64,000 bases of DNA. Source: Actinomycetospora chiangmaiensis DSM 45062. Lineage in GTDB: Bacteria; Actinomycetota; Actinomycetes; Mycobacteriales; Pseudonocardiaceae. A program made the position numbers and the translations under genes. The notes under the pieces were generated by a model. It did no database searches. It was given only the letters and a program-made list of their open reading frames with translations, and had not been told where the DNA came from. The DNA lies in the NCBI RefSeq assembly GCF_000379625.1, contig NZ_KB903240.1, positions 186,195-250,194 on the forward strand, read 5' to 3'. Below, piece after piece: positions 1-10,156 of the stretch; positions within the stretch are counted from its first letter, which is position 1; the number at the start of each line of letters is the position of its first letter.

Positions 1-1053
1 CTGCCCACCCACCTCGTCGGGCCGGGCTACGACCTGCTCGGCACCCCGTTGCTGCGCGCCGCGATCGCCGAGCGGCTCACGGCGCAGGGACTGCCGACCG
101 CGCCGGACGAGGTCATGGTGACCGCGGGCGCCCAGCACGCGCACTCCCTCGCCGTGCGGGCCCTCGTGCGGCCCGGGGACCGCGTCCTCATCGAGCAGCC
201 GACCTACCCCGGCGCGGTCGACCTCGTGCGCCACACGTCGGCGCGCCCCGTCCCGATGGCGCTCGACCGCGACCCGCACGGGCGCACCCGCTGGGACGTC
301 GGCGCGTTCGCCACGAGCCTGCGCGAGTCGGCCCCGGCGCTCGCCTACCTGGTGCCCGACCACCACAACCCGACGGGCGCGGTGATGGACGCCGAGACGC
401 GCGGTGCGGTCGTCGCGGCCGCCCGCCGCCACGGCGTGCCCCTCGTGGTCGACGACTGCCTGCGCGAGATGTGGCTCGACGAGCCCGTCCCGCCACCGCT
501 CGGCGCGTGGGCGACGACCGCGGGCGAGGCCCCGGTGCTCACCATCGGCTCGATGAGCAAGACCGTGTGGGGCGGCCTGCGGATGGGCTGGATGCGCGGG
601 CCGCGCGCGGTGCTGCGCCGCATCGCCACGAGCCGGGCCTCCGACGACATCGCCTCGCCCGTCCTCGAACAGCTGGTCGCGACGGCGCTGCTCGCCCGCC
701 TCGACGACCTCCTCCCCCAGCGTCGGGCGGCCACCGCCGCGCAGCGCGACCACCTCGTGGCCGCCCTGCGGCGCACCTTCCCGGAGTGGGCGGTGCCCAG
801 CCCCACTGGTGGGCTCTCGACGTGGATCGACCTGGGGGCGGCTCGATCCAGCGCCCTCGTCGACGCCGCCGCCCGCCAGGGGCTGCACCTCGCCGCCGGC
901 CCGCGCTTCGGCATCGGCGGTGCCTTCGAGGGGTTCCTGCGCGTGCCCTACACCCACCGGGTGGACGTGCTCGACGACGCCGTGGAACGGCTGGCCGCCG
1001 CGTGGGCGTCGCTGGGCTCCGGCCCGGTCGCCGCGCTCACCACCGTCGTCTGA
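1..1053 (+). CDS. MocR/GntR-type PLP-dependent aminotransferase domain protein, 5'-truncated by the window edge
   Basis: The reading frame is already open at base 1, so the N-terminus, which in this family usually carries a GntR winged helix, lies outside the window. The visible 350 residues form a fold-type I aminotransferase domain. They contain the substrate/PLP segment PDHHNPTG, the Asp pair VVDDC that contacts the pyridine ring, and the Schiff-base lysine in GSMSKTVWGG at about visible residue 187. A lone aminotransferase is possible, but the spacing and the MSKTVWGGLRMGW style fit the C-terminal effector domain of MocR regulators. These sense PLP or amino compounds and act as transcription factors. 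A short GC hairpin follows the stop. The target genes are not visible. Confidence 0.8.
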   Translation: MPTHLVGPGYDLLGTPLLRAAIAERLTAQGLPTAPDEVMVTAGAQHAHSLAVRALVRPGDRVLIEQPTYPGAVDLVRHTSARPVPMALDRDPHGRTRWDVGAFATSLRESAPALAYLVPDHHNPTGAVMDAETRGAVVAAARRHGVPLVVDDCLREMWLDEPVPPPLGAWATTAGEAPVLTIGSMSKTVWGGLRMGWMRGPRAVLRRIATSRASDDIASPVLEQLVATALLARLDDLLPQRRAATAAQRDHLVAALRRTFPEWAVPSPTGGLSTWIDLGAARSSALVDAAARQGLHLAAGPRFGIGGAFEGFLRVPYTHRVDVLDDAVERLAAAWASLGSGPVAALTTVV

Positions 1054-1060
1054 GACGTCA

Positions 1061-1080
1061 CCGGGGCGCTCGAACCCCGG
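1061..1080 (+). terminator. Short GC hairpin after the MocR-type gene
   Basis: A perfect CCGGGG/CCCCGG stem with an 8-base loop starts 8 bases after the stop codon. There is no U-tract, as is usual for actinobacterial hairpin terminators. The role is inferred from position. Confidence 0.4.
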
Positions 1081-1159
1081 ATCGCACGCGGCTCCACCGT
1101 GCCCGCGGTGATCAAGACCTCGTCCGTCGAGCCGCGCCCCGCCGGGATCGGCGGCGAGG

Positions 1160-1933
1160 ATGGGCGCCGTGACCCACGCGGCACGGGCGGTCTGGGACCG
1201 CGGCGACTACGGACCCCTCGCCGACCTGCTCGCGCCGGGCGCGACGGTGCTCGCCGACACCGCCGCCCCCACGCGGGCGGACCGGGTCCTCGACCTCGCC
1301 GCGGGGCACGGTGCGGTCGCGGAGATCGTCGCCCGGCGCGGCACTCCGGTCACCGCGGTCGACGTCTCCCCCGTGATGGTGGCCGCCGGGCGGGCGCGGA
1401 CCGCCGACCTGCCCGTCACCTGGCTCGAGGCCGACCTGGCCGCCGTCCCGCTGGACGACGACGCCGCCGACGTCGCGCTCTCCAACTTCGGGCTGATCTT
1501 CACCGTCGAGGCGGCGCCCGCCCTCGCCGAGGTCCGCCGCCTGCTCCGTCCGGGCGGCACGCTCGCCTACACGGCCTGGGACCCCGAGGGCGTGGTCGGC
1601 CGGATGGGCGCGGTGATGGCCGAGTTCATGCCCGCCCCGCCCGACGGCGCCCCGAAGCGCTTCCACGGGTCGGTGTGGACGACCGGAGAGGCGCTCCGGG
1701 ACGCGGGGTTCACCGACGTGACGGTCACCGGGCGGACCCTGCCCTGGCGGTTCGACTCCCCCGCCGACCTCACGACGTTCTTCCGCCACCACTCCCCCGC
1801 CCACATGGCCTCCGAGGTGGCCGCGGGCGAGCGGGCGGCCGACATGTTCGCCGCGATCGGGCGGGTGTTCGCGCCCGACGGCGGGGCGGTCGACGTCGAG
1901 GCGTCGTACGTCGTGGTGACCGCACGCGCCTGA
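1160..1933 (+). CDS. Class I SAM-dependent methyltransferase
   Basis: This 257-residue protein has a Rossmann methyltransferase core. Motif I is VLDLAAGHG (residues 43-51). An acidic ribose-binding residue sits in AVDVSP about 20 residues later. Motif III lies in LSNFGLIF, followed by LLRPGG. It resembles the UbiE/Methyltransf_11 family, which methylates small molecules. The substrate cannot be told from sequence. ATG 1160 was chosen; GTG 1169 (VTHAARAVWD) is a possible alternative start three codons in. The gene is monocistronic on the plus strand and converges on trpB2, with 28 bases between the two stops. Confidence 0.8.
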   Translation: MGAVTHAARAVWDRGDYGPLADLLAPGATVLADTAAPTRADRVLDLAAGHGAVAEIVARRGTPVTAVDVSPVMVAAGRARTADLPVTWLEADLAAVPLDDDAADVALSNFGLIFTVEAAPALAEVRRLLRPGGTLAYTAWDPEGVVGRMGAVMAEFMPAPPDGAPKRFHGSVWTTGEALRDAGFTDVTVTGRTLPWRFDSPADLTTFFRHHSPAHMASEVAAGERAADMFAAIGRVFAPDGGAVDVEASYVVVTARA

Positions 1934-1961
1934 GCCGACCGCACCCGGCGTCGGGACGGGG

Positions 1962-3242
1962 TCAGTCCTCGGGCTCCTCGCCGAGGTCGCCCGCGAGGTA
2001 GTCCTCGTAGGCCTTGAGGTCGAGCAGGCCGTGCCCGCAGTAGTTGAAGAGGATGACGCGCTCCTCGTTCTTCGCGGCCGCGTCCTTCGCCTCGGCGATC
2101 GCGGAGGCGATGCCGTGGCCGGCCTCGGGCGCGGGCAGCTTGCCCTCGACGCGGGCGAACAGCACGTTCGCCTCGAACACGGCCTGCTGGCGGTGCGCCA
2201 CGGCCTCCATCCGGCCCTCGTGGACCAGCTTGGAGATGATCGGCGAGTCGCCGTGGTAGCGCAGCCCGCCGGCGTGGATGCCGGGCGGCATGAAGTCGTG
2301 GCCCAGCGTGTACATGTTCATCATCGGCGTGAGGCCCTGCGTGTCGCCGAAGTCGTACTCGTAGGTGCCCCGCGTGAGGGTCGGGCACGACGCCGGCTCC
2401 GCGGCCAGCAGCCGGACCGCGGGGTCGGGCAGGAACGGCAGGGCGAGGCCGCCGAGGTTCGACCCGCCACCGCAGGGCGCGATCACGACGTCGGGTCGGG
2501 TCTCGCCCGCGAGCGCGAGCTGCTGCTGCGCCTCGAGCCCGATGACGGTCTGGTGCAGCAGCACGTGGTTGAGCACGGAGCCGAGCGCGTAGTGGGTGTC
2601 GTCGCGGCCCACCGCGTCGCGGACCGCGTCGGAGATCGCGGAGCCGAGCGACCCGGCGTTCGAGGGGTCGTCGATCGGCGACGGCACGACCGACCCGCCC
2701 CAGGTCTCCATGATGACCTTGCGGTACGGCTTCTGCTCGAAGCTCTTCCGCACCATGTAGACCGCGCACTCGAGGTCGTACTGCGCGCAGGCGAAGGAGA
2801 GGGCGGTCCCCCACTGGCCGGCGCCGGTCTCGGTGGCGAGGCGCCTGATGCCCTCGCGGGCGTTGTAGAACGCCTGCGGCACCGCCGAGTTCGGCTTGTG
2901 CGAGCCCGCGGGCGACACCGACTCGTCCTTGAAGTAGATCCGCGCCGGGGTGCCGAGGGCCGCCTCCAGCCGACGGGCCCGGATCAGCGGCGTCGGCCGC
3001 CACAACCGCAGGACGTCGAGCACCTCACCGGGGATGTCGATCCACGGGTCGGCCGACATCTCCTGGCCGATGAGCTCGCCCGCGAACAGCGGCGCGAGGT
3101 CGTCCGGCCCGACGGGCTCGCGCGTCACGGGGTGCAACGGCGGGTCGAGCGGGCTCGACAGGTGCGGGGCGACGTTGAACCAGGCCGAGGGGATCTCGGC
3201 CTGGCTCAACGAGAAGCGGGTGTCGGTGATCTCTGCGGTCAC
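1962..3242 (-). CDS. trpB2: TrpB2-type tryptophan synthase beta-like PLP enzyme
   Basis: This 426-residue fold-type II PLP enzyme belongs to the long TrpB2 class. That class condenses indole with serine (or O-phosphoserine) and typically works without a classical TrpA partner. The PLP lysine is K116 in the segment [10 protein letters not shown], and the phosphate-binding loop is CGGGSN at residues 257-262. The roughly 75-residue N-terminal extension and the inserted segment around [12 protein letters not shown] separate TrpB2 from TrpB1. Start is GTG 3242. No trpA, trpC or trpD is nearby, so this copy lies outside a trp operon. It lies 20 bases downstream of rbpA on the same strand and may be cotranscribed with it. 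Its physiological role (indole salvage or tryptophan supply) is inferred. Confidence 0.88.
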   Translation of the reverse strand: MTAEITDTRFSLSQAEIPSAWFNVAPHLSSPLDPPLHPVTREPVGPDDLAPLFAGELIGQEMSADPWIDIPGEVLDVLRLWRPTPLIRARRLEAALGTPARIYFKDESVSPAGSHKPNSAVPQAFYNAREGIRRLATETGAGQWGTALSFACAQYDLECAVYMVRKSFEQKPYRKVIMETWGGSVVPSPIDDPSNAGSLGSAISDAVRDAVGRDDTHYALGSVLNHVLLHQTVIGLEAQQQLALAGETRPDVVIAPCGGGSNLGGLALPFLPDPAVRLLAAEPASCPTLTRGTYEYDFGDTQGLTPMMNMYTLGHDFMPPGIHAGGLRYHGDSPIISKLVHEGRMEAVAHRQQAVFEANVLFARVEGKLPAPEAGHGIASAIAEAKDAAAKNEERVILFNYCGHGLLDLKAYEDYLAGDLGEEPED

Positions 3243-3262
3243 CCGGACACCCTGTCAGAGGA

Positions 3263-3607
3263 TCAGTTCTCCCCGCGACGTGCGCGCAGCTTGGCGAGCG
3301 CCTCCTCGAGGAGCGCCTCGCCGTCGGCGTCGCTGCGACGCTCCTTCACGTACGCGAGGTGCGTCTTGTACGGCTCGGTGCGCCGCGCGGGCGGCGGGTT
3401 CTTCATGTCCGTGTTCGCGGGCAGTCCGCAGCGCGGGCAGTCCCACGTGACGGGCAGCTCGGCGTCGTGGGCGAAGGACGGCCGGGTCTCGTGCCCGTTG
3501 GAGCACCAGAACGAGACGACGACGCGAGCCGCGCTCTCTCCCCGCTCCGACTCCCCCATCGGGCCCGAGCCGACCCGAGTGCCCCGGATCGCGTTGCCAG
3601 CGGCCAT
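3263..3607 (-). CDS. rbpA: RNA polymerase-binding protein RbpA
   Basis: This small 114-residue protein is restricted to actinobacteria. It binds RNA polymerase and the primary sigma factor and stabilises open promoter complexes. The recognisable parts are the N-terminal IRGTRVGSGP tail, the CSNGHETRPSF...CPRCG core with its Cys-rich zinc-ribbon-like loop (C, H, C, C), and the C-terminal sigma-interaction helix ending in LAKLRARRG. Length is normal for the family. Start is ATG 3607, preceded by a GGAGG-like sequence (from GGTAACGCC upstream of the codon). It sits between secG and trpB2, all on the minus strand. Confidence 0.95.
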   Translation of the reverse strand: MAAGNAIRGTRVGSGPMGESERGESAARVVVSFWCSNGHETRPSFAHDAELPVTWDCPRCGLPANTDMKNPPPARRTEPYKTHLAYVKERRSDADGEALLEEALAKLRARRGEN

Positions 3608-3654
3608 GTCGGCGTTACCTCCGCATCGTCACCCGGCAGCGAGCTCCGGGGCTG

Positions 3655-3891
3655 TCAGCCTTCGATCTTGATGAGCAGGCCCGTCCCGACGATCGCGATC
3701 AACCAGATCGCGCCGACGAACAGGGTGAGCCGGTCGAGGTTCTTCTCGACCACGCTGGAGCCGGCGAGGCTCGACTGCACGCCGCCGCCGAACAGCGACG
3801 AGAGACCACCGCCCCGGCCGCGGTGCAGCAGCACGAGCAGCACCAGCAGCACGCTGGACACGATGAGCAGGATCTCCAGGAACAGTCGCAT
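3655..3891 (-). CDS. secG: SecG subunit of the Sec translocon
   Basis: This 78-residue membrane protein has two transmembrane helices, at about residues 3-21 and 52-72. A Gly-rich cytoplasmic loop (HRGRGGGLSSLFGGG) separates them. That is the SecG signature. SecG forms the SecYEG channel and stimulates SecA-driven export. In actinobacteria secG normally follows gap-pgk-tpiA. Here a remnant pseudogene and two hairpins lie between tpiA and secG, so secG must use its own promoter in the spacer at 3892-4100. Confidence 0.93.
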   Translation of the reverse strand: MRLFLEILLIVSSVLLVLLVLLHRGRGGGLSSLFGGGVQSSLAGSSVVEKNLDRLTLFVGAIWLIAIVGTGLLIKIEG

Positions 3892-4103
3892 CGCGGGCTC
3901 CGTGACCTCCAGGTCTCCATCCGCCCCGGATGCGGGACGGGCGTTCGTGCGTCACACTACCCGGCCCCCGTCGGGGGGATTCCGGTGGTCACACCGTCGG
4001 TGGGCCGACCGCACACCGTGAACGACGAGATCGCGTCGGAGGTTGCGGTTCCCGACGGCGGGTGGTTCCGGTCGCGCACCATCGGAACGACACCGTCCGG
4101 AGG

Positions 4104-4642
4104 ACGTGCGCGGATCGCATCGCCGACATCTGGGGCACCCATACGCCCCACGCCCGCGACACCCCGTGGCCGGTGCGGGTGGACCTGCACCTCGACGACG
4201 GGCTCTCCGTCGACGACGTCGAGCGCTGGGTCCCCAGCGCCTGCGTGCTCTGCAGCAACGGCTGCGGCGCCGAAATCGCCGTGCGCGACGGCCGGATGGT
4301 CGGCATCCGCGGCCGCGCGGACGACGTCGCCAACCACGGCCGCCTCGGTCCGAAGGGCCTGTACGGGTCGACCCGCGCGCTGCACTCGCCCGACCGCCTC
4401 ACCCGCCCGCTGGTCCGTGACGAGCACGGTGCGCCGGTGAGACCGACTGGGAGACCGCGATGGGCCGCGTCGTCGCCCGGTCACGCCGGTCCCTCGCGGA
4501 GTCCGGCCGGGCCGCGGCGGCCCTGCGCGACCGGGACCTCGTCGACCTCGCCGCCACCGGTTCGCGCGACGCCGCCCGCATGGTGCGGTGGCTCCGCAGC
4601 CGCACCGAACTCGCGGCCGCGCAGGCGCTGGTGGTGGGCTGA
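4104..4642 (+). pseudogene. Remnant of a bis-MGD molybdopterin oxidoreductase (nitrate reductase/formate dehydrogenase type), frameshifted and truncated
   Basis: The reading frame from about 4104 gives the N-terminus of an assimilatory nitrate reductase-like molybdopterin enzyme. It begins DRIADIWG, includes the Fe4S4 cluster region SACVLCSNGCG, then GRLGPKGLYG and HSPDRLTRPL. No ATG or GTG is in frame where the start belongs; ACG 4104 occupies that place. At about 4437-4441 a single missing G shifts the frame. The expected continuation ETDWETAMGRVVARSR is read in another frame from 4439 and stops at 4642. After roughly 110 residues the homology ends, and a short tail (LRDRDLVDLAA...QALVVG) that does not belong to the molybdopterin domain follows. 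This points to a large internal deletion. A full enzyme has about 700 residues, so this is a dead gene. Confidence 0.75.
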
Positions 4643-4671
4643 CCGCGCCCGACCCGTCGTTGTTCGGAAGC

Positions 4672-4718
4672 GTGAGGGGAACCCTCGAGCGTTCTCTGCG
4701 CCCGAGGGTCCCCGTCAC
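4672..4718. repeat. Hairpin repeat element with the GTGAGGGGAACCCTC core
   Basis: The arms GTGAGGGGAACCCTCG (4672-4687) and CGAGGGTCCCCGTCAC (4703-4718) pair almost perfectly around a 15-base loop. The same core recurs at 43751 and, inverted, at about 43850. It follows the pseudogene and may act as a terminator, but the shared sequence also marks it as a dispersed repeat. Confidence 0.6.
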
Positions 4719-4735
4719 GCCCGGAGATGAGCGAT

Positions 4736-4772
4736 GGGCCCCTTACGTCGGACAGACCGACGCCAGGGGCCC
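4736..4772 (-). terminator. Strong hairpin downstream of tpiA
   Basis: GGGCCCCTTACGTCGG (4736-4751) faces CCGACGCCAGGGGCCC (4757-4772) across a 5-base loop: a 16-bp stem with two mismatches. It starts 20 bases after the tpiA stop and probably terminates the gap-pgk-tpiA transcript. It could also act on the plus strand. Confidence 0.6.
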
Positions 4773-4792
4773 TTCGCCCGGAACGGGGTGGG

Positions 4793-5575
4793 CTACAGCG
4801 GGCCGCCCGCCGCGAGGGCGCACAGCTCCGCGAAGCCCTCGGGGTCGAGGGAGGCCCCGCCGACGAGCGCGCCGTCGACGTCGGCCTGCCCGACGATCTC
4901 CTTGACGTTGCCGGCCTTCACCGAGCCGCCGTAGAGGATGCGCACCGCCTCGGCGACCGCGCCACCGTGCTGCTCGCGCAGGCGCGCCCGCAGGGCACGG
5001 CAGACCTCCTGCGCGTCCTGGGCCGTCGCGGTCTTGCCGGTCCCGATCGCCCAGACCGGCTCGTAGGCGATGACCACGCGGCCGACCTGCTCCGACGAGA
5101 GGCCCTTGAGCGACCCGTCGAGCTGGGCGGTGCAGTACGACACGTGGTCGCCCGCCTCGCGCACGTCCTCCCCCTCGCCGAGGCAGAGAATCGGCGTGAG
5201 GCCGTGCTCGAGCGCCTTGGTGACCTTGCGGGCCACCAGGGCGTCGTCCTCGCCGTGGATCGTGCGGCGCTCGGAGTGCCCGAGCACCACCCACGTGCAC
5301 CCGAGCTTGGCGAGCATCGCCGCGGAGACGTCGCCGGTGAACGCACCGGACTCCTCGGGCGAGCAGTCCTGCCCGCCGTAGGTGATCGGCATGGAGTCCG
5401 CGTCGATCACCGTCTGCACGCTGCGCAGGTCGGTGAACGGCGGGCACACGGCCACGTCGACGTGGTCGTAGTACTTCGTCGGCAACCCGAAGTAGAGCTT
5501 CTGGACGACCCCGATGGCCTCGAGATGGTTCAGGTTCATCTTCCAGTTGCCGGCGATGAGCGGCGTGCGTGCCAC
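4793..5575 (-). CDS. tpiA: Triosephosphate isomerase
   Basis: This 260-residue TIM barrel interconverts dihydroxyacetone phosphate and glyceraldehyde 3-phosphate in the cytoplasm. All active-site residues are present: K12 in GNWKMN, H100 in LGHSERR, and the catalytic glutamate E172 in [11 protein letters not shown]. The C-terminal phosphate loop is YGGSVK. Start is GTG 5575, directly after the pgk stop (TAG-GTG, zero spacing), so translation is likely coupled. It is the last gene of gap-pgk-tpiA. A strong hairpin follows. Confidence 0.97.
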   Translation of the reverse strand: MARTPLIAGNWKMNLNHLEAIGVVQKLYFGLPTKYYDHVDVAVCPPFTDLRSVQTVIDADSMPITYGGQDCSPEESGAFTGDVSAAMLAKLGCTWVVLGHSERRTIHGEDDALVARKVTKALEHGLTPILCLGEGEDVREAGDHVSYCTAQLDGSLKGLSSEQVGRVVIAYEPVWAIGTGKTATAQDAQEVCRALRARLREQHGGAVAEAVRILYGGSVKAGNVKEIVGQADVDGALVGGASLDPEGFAELCALAAGGPL

Positions 5576-6820
5576 CTAGGAGCCCTCCTCGTTCGACGGT
5601 CGAGCTCCGCTGCGCTGCGTCTCCTCGAGCACGGCGATACCCGGGAGGTCCTTACCCTCGAGGAACTCCAGGGACGCGCCGCCGCCGGTCGAGATGTGCC
5701 CGAAGCGCTCCTCGTCGAGCCCGGCGGCCCGGATCGCCGACGCGGAGTCGCCGCCGCCGATCACCGAGAACGACGGCGAGTCGGCGACCGCCTCCGCGAC
5801 CCCGGTGGTGCCGGCCGCGAACGGCTCCATCTCGAACACGCCCATCGGGCCGTTCCAGAACACGGTCGCGGCGTCGGCGAGCTTCTCGCCGAAGAGCCGC
5901 ACCGTCTCCGGCCCGACGTCGAGCCCCATCCAGCCCTCGGGGATCTCGGTGACCGGCACGGTGCGGGTGTTCGCGTCCGCCGCGAACGCGTCGGCGACGA
6001 CCACGTCGACCGGCAGCACCAGCGTGTCGGAGTACCGCGACAGCAGGTCCTTGCAGGTGTCGATCTGCTCGGCCTCGAGCTTCGACCCGCCGACGTCGTG
6101 CCCCTCGGCCGCGAGGAACGTGAAGCACATCGCCCCGCCGACGAGCAGCGTGTCGACCTTCGGCAGCAGGTTCTGCAGCACCGCGAGCTTGTCGGAGACC
6201 TTCGACCCGCCGAGGATCACCACGTACGGGCGGGCCGGATCGCCGGTCAGGCGACGCAGCACCTCGGTCTCGCGGGCCACCAGGTCGCCGCCGTAGGCCG
6301 GGAGCTTCCGCGCGATCTCGTACACCGAGGCCTGCTCGCGGTGCACCACGCCGAAGCCGTCGGAGACGAACGCCCCGCCCGGCACGAGCTCGGCGAGCTC
6401 GGTGGCCAGGGCGTCGCGCTCCGAGCCCGTCCCGGTCTCGCGCGGTTCGCACCGCACGTTCGCGAGCATCGCGACCCCGCCGGCGGTCAGGGTGCCGGCC
6501 ACGTCCCGCGCCGACTGCCCGACGACGTCCTCGGCCAGCGACACGCGCTGGTCGAGCAGCTGCCCGAGCCGGCCGGCGACCGGGGCCAGGCTGGACCGCT
6601 TGTCGCGGCCCAGCGGCTCCGGGTCCTTGATCCGGCCCAGGTGCGCCATGACCAGGAGCTTCGCGCCCGCCCCGACGAGCTTCGTGATCGTCGGGAGAGC
6701 CGCGCGGATGCGGCCGTCGTCGGTGATCGAGTAGCCGTCGAGCGGGACGTTGAAGTCCGCCCGCAGGAGGACGTAGCGGTCCTGCACGCCCTCCGCGATG
6801 AGGTCGTCGACGGTCTTCAT
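5576..6820 (-). CDS. pgk: Phosphoglycerate kinase
   Basis: This 414-residue enzyme transfers phosphate from 1,3-bisphosphoglycerate to ADP. RADFNVPLDG (residues about 19-28) binds the phosphoglycerate. VVILGGSKVSDK and the C-lobe GGGDSAS loop bind nucleotide. Family members normally end near the motif LPGIAVLEE. Here a further tail, [15 protein letters not shown], is encoded by a copy of the dispersed 27-bp element (5598-5624). Start is ATG 6820, 37 bases after gap; another degenerate copy of the element fills that spacer. Confidence 0.97.
   Translation of the reverse strand: MKTVDDLIAEGVQDRYVLLRADFNVPLDGYSITDDGRIRAALPTITKLVGAGAKLLVMAHLGRIKDPEPLGRDKRSSLAPVAGRLGQLLDQRVSLAEDVVGQSARDVAGTLTAGGVAMLANVRCEPRETGTGSERDALATELAELVPGGAFVSDGFGVVHREQASVYEIARKLPAYGGDLVARETEVLRRLTGDPARPYVVILGGSKVSDKLAVLQNLLPKVDTLLVGGAMCFTFLAAEGHDVGGSKLEAEQIDTCKDLLSRYSDTLVLPVDVVVADAFAADANTRTVPVTEIPEGWMGLDVGPETVRLFGEKLADAATVFWNGPMGVFEMEPFAAGTTGVAEAVADSPSFSVIGGGDSASAIRAAGLDEERFGHISTGGGASLEFLEGKDLPGIAVLEETQRSGARPSNEEGS
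5598..5624. repeat. Dispersed 27-bp junction element, copy 1
   Basis: The sequence begins GGTCGAGCTCCGCTGCGCTG and ends CGTCTCC. It is identical over all 27 bases to the copy at 61866-61892. It lies inside the 3' end of pgk and encodes part of the extra C-terminal tail. Confidence 0.7.
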
Positions 6821-6826
6821 CAGATG

Positions 6827-6853
6827 GTCCAGCTCCGCTTCGCTGCGTGTCCC
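6827..6853. repeat. Dispersed 27-bp junction element, copy 2 (24/27)
   Basis: GGTCCAGCTCCGCTTCGCTG followed by CGTGTCC differs from the identical pair at three positions. It fills most of the spacer between gap and pgk, immediately upstream of the pgk start codon, where the ribosome binding site should be. Confidence 0.6.
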
Positions 6854-6857
6854 GGCA

Positions 6858-7919
<1,062 letters not shown>

Positions 7920-8000
7920 CTAACGAAGGCGGCGCGGGGCACGCATCGTCGCGAAGGCCTCACCTGCGGGCGCTGACCAGCAGATCCGGTGACGGACGGC

Positions 8001-9008
8001 TCAGTGCTCACGCCCCGCGGGGACCTCGACCATGTCGTCCTCCAGGTCCTCGGCGGAGACCGCCGCGGAGGTGTCGGGCACCCGCATGTCCTTGGCCTTC
8101 TTGTCGGCCATGGCGAGCAGGCGCCGGATGCGGCCGGCGACCGCGTCCTTCGTCATGGGCGGGTCGGCGAGCTGGCCGAGCTCCTCCAGCGACGCCTGCT
8201 CGTGCTGCACCCGCAGCCGGCCGGCGGTGATCAGGTGGTCGGGCACCTCGTCGCCGAGGAGTTCGAGCGCGCGGTTCACCCGGGCGGAGGCGGTGACGGC
8301 GGCCTTGACCGAGCGGCGCAGGTTCGCGTCGTCGAAGTTCGCGAGCCGGTTCGCCGTCGCCCGCACCTCGCGGCGCATCCGGCGCTCCTCCCACTGGAGG
8401 ACCGAGGAGTGGGCGCCGATGCGGGTCAGCAGCGCGCCGATGGCGTCGCCGTCGCGCACCACGACCCGGTCGGCCCCGCGCACCTCGCGCGCCTTCGCGG
8501 CCACACCCAACCGGCGGGCGGCGCCGACGAGTGCCATCGCCGCCTCCATGCCGGGGCAGGTGATCTCGAGCGCGGACGAGCGGCCGGGCTCGGTCAGCGA
8601 GCCGTGCGCGAGGAACGCGCCGCGCCACGCCGCCTCGGCGTCGCACACCCCACCGGAGACGACCTGCGGCGGCAGGCCCCGGACCGGGCGGCCGCGCGGG
8701 TCGAGCAGCCCGGTCTGGCGCGCCAGGGAGTCCCCGTCGGTCGCGACACGCACCACGTACCGCGTGCCCTTGCGGAGGTTGCCCTGCGAGAGCACGTGCA
8801 CCTCGGGCTGGTGCCCGTACAGCTCGTGGATCTCCCGGCGCAGGCGACGGGCGGCGTTGCCGGTGTCGAGCTCGGCCTCCACCACGACGCGCCCGTTGAC
8901 GATGTGCAGCCCACCCCCGAAGCGGAGCAGGGCGGACACCTCGGCCCGCCGGCAGCAGGTCTTCGTGACGGCGAGTCGGCTCAGCTCGTCCTTCACCGCA
9001 GCGGTCAT
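8001..9008 (-). CDS. whiA: Sporulation/cell-division regulator WhiA
   Basis: This 335-residue protein has a degenerate LAGLIDADG homing-endonuclease-like N-domain (from [12 protein letters not shown] through the [11 protein letters not shown] segment) and a C-terminal helix-turn-helix ([25 protein letters not shown]). In Streptomyces WhiA works with WhiB to activate ftsZ and other sporulation-septation genes. In non-sporulating actinobacteria it affects division. ATG 9008 was chosen because it overlaps the yvcK stop by four bases (ATGA), the junction type seen throughout this operon. It is the terminal gene of uvrC-rapZ-yvcK-whiA. Confidence 0.95.
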   Translation of the reverse strand: MTAAVKDELSRLAVTKTCCRRAEVSALLRFGGGLHIVNGRVVVEAELDTGNAARRLRREIHELYGHQPEVHVLSQGNLRKGTRYVVRVATDGDSLARQTGLLDPRGRPVRGLPPQVVSGGVCDAEAAWRGAFLAHGSLTEPGRSSALEITCPGMEAAMALVGAARRLGVAAKAREVRGADRVVVRDGDAIGALLTRIGAHSSVLQWEERRMRREVRATANRLANFDDANLRRSVKAAVTASARVNRALELLGDEVPDHLITAGRLRVQHEQASLEELGQLADPPMTKDAVAGRIRRLLAMADKKAKDMRVPDTSAAVSAEDLEDDMVEVPAGREH

Positions 9009-10156
9009 GGCCACCGTAGGTCCTCCTCGTCGTGGCGGTAGGCGCCGTCGGTGGGCGTGAAGAACACGTCCGCACCGAGGCGGCGCCGTGCCGCTCTCCC
9101 CCAGGTCTCGACACGCGCGTCCCACTCGTCGTCGGGCACGCGTTCGCGCGAGGCGGCACTGCCCGCCGCCTCGCGCAGGGCCCCGGCCAGTGCCACGGCA
9201 TCGTGGCGCGGGGCGCCGTCGGGTTCGCCGACGGCGGTGAACAGGGTGGTCGCGCCGAACGCCTCCGCGCCGCGGCGGAGCCGGTCGGGCTCCGGCGTCG
9301 CGTCGGGGTCGGCGATCACGACGTCGAGCCGCAGCCGCGGGGCGTGCTCGGCCAGCGCGTCGAGGTGCTGCTCGGGCGAGAAGCCCGCGGTCTCCCCGGG
9401 CTGCGGGGCCAGGTTCAGCACGAGGACGCGCCGCGCCTCGGTCTCGCACAGGGCGGTGAAGAGCTCCGGGACCAGCAGGTGCGGCATGACGCTGGTGAAC
9501 CACGAGCCCGGCCCGAGGGTCACGAGGTCGGCCGACCGGATCGCCGCCACCGCGTCGGCGCACGCCTTCGGGCGGCGCGGGACGAGCCGGACCTGCCGGA
9601 CGTGCCCCGGGGTCGTCGCGACCGCGACCTGCCCGCGGATCCGGTGCGCCACGTCGTCGTCGCGGGCCGCCGAGGAGGAGATGCCGAGCCCGGTGACGTC
9701 GGCCTCGATGTCCACCGGCATCGGGCTCATCGGCAGCACCCGGCCGCGGACCCCGAGCAGCCGGCAGGCCTCGTCGAGGGCGGCCACGGGGTCGCCGAGC
9801 ACGTCGAGCAGGCCGGCGAGCACGAGGTTGCCCACGGCGTGCCCGGCGAGCGCGCCCGAGCCGCCGAAGCGGTGCTCGAACAGGCGCCGCCACGCGGCCA
9901 CGTCGGTGGGCCCGGCGTGGTCCCGCTCGGCGAGCGCGTCCAGGGCCATCCGCAGGTCGCCCAGCGGGAGGATGTCGAGCTCGCGGCGGATGCGGCCGGA
10001 GGACCCGCCGTCGTCCCCGACGGTCACCACGGCGGTGACGTCGTCGGTGAGCCGCCGCAGCGCCCGCAGAGTGGCGTGCAGGCCGTGCCCGCCGCCGAGG
10101 GCGGTCGCGCGGAACGGGGATCCGGGCGCCTCGCCGTGGCCGTTCGGGCTGCTCAT
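9005..10156 (-). CDS. yvcK: YvcK/CofD-like gluconeogenesis factor family protein
   Basis: This 383-residue member of the CofD-like family binds UDP-sugars. It is linked in Bacillus and mycobacteria to growth on gluconeogenic carbon sources and to cell-wall synthesis. The N-terminal [13 protein letters not shown] loop (about residues 22-34) and [15 protein letters not shown] are the diagnostic nucleotide-binding motifs. NLVLAGLL and [16 protein letters not shown] are also conserved. Start is ATG 10156. It overlaps rapZ and whiA by four bases each, so translation is probably coupled along the operon. Confidence 0.93.
   Translation of the reverse strand: MSSPNGHGEAPGSPFRATALGGGHGLHATLRALRRLTDDVTAVVTVGDDGGSSGRIRRELDILPLGDLRMALDALAERDHAGPTDVAAWRRLFEHRFGGSGALAGHAVGNLVLAGLLDVLGDPVAALDEACRLLGVRGRVLPMSPMPVDIEADVTGLGISSSAARDDDVAHRIRGQVAVATTPGHVRQVRLVPRRPKACADAVAAIRSADLVTLGPGSWFTSVMPHLLVPELFTALCETEARRVLVLNLAPQPGETAGFSPEQHLDALAEHAPRLRLDVVIADPDATPEPDRLRRGAEAFGATTLFTAVGEPDGAPRHDAVALAGALREAAGSAASRERVPDDEWDARVETWGRAARRRLGADVFFTPTDGAYRHDEEDLRWP

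Noticed and set aside
1099-2001. Plus-strand Arg/Pro/Gly-rich open frame of about 300 codons over the methyltransferase gene
   Set aside because: It is an out-of-frame shadow of a recognisable methyltransferase in GC-rich DNA, with no family motifs.
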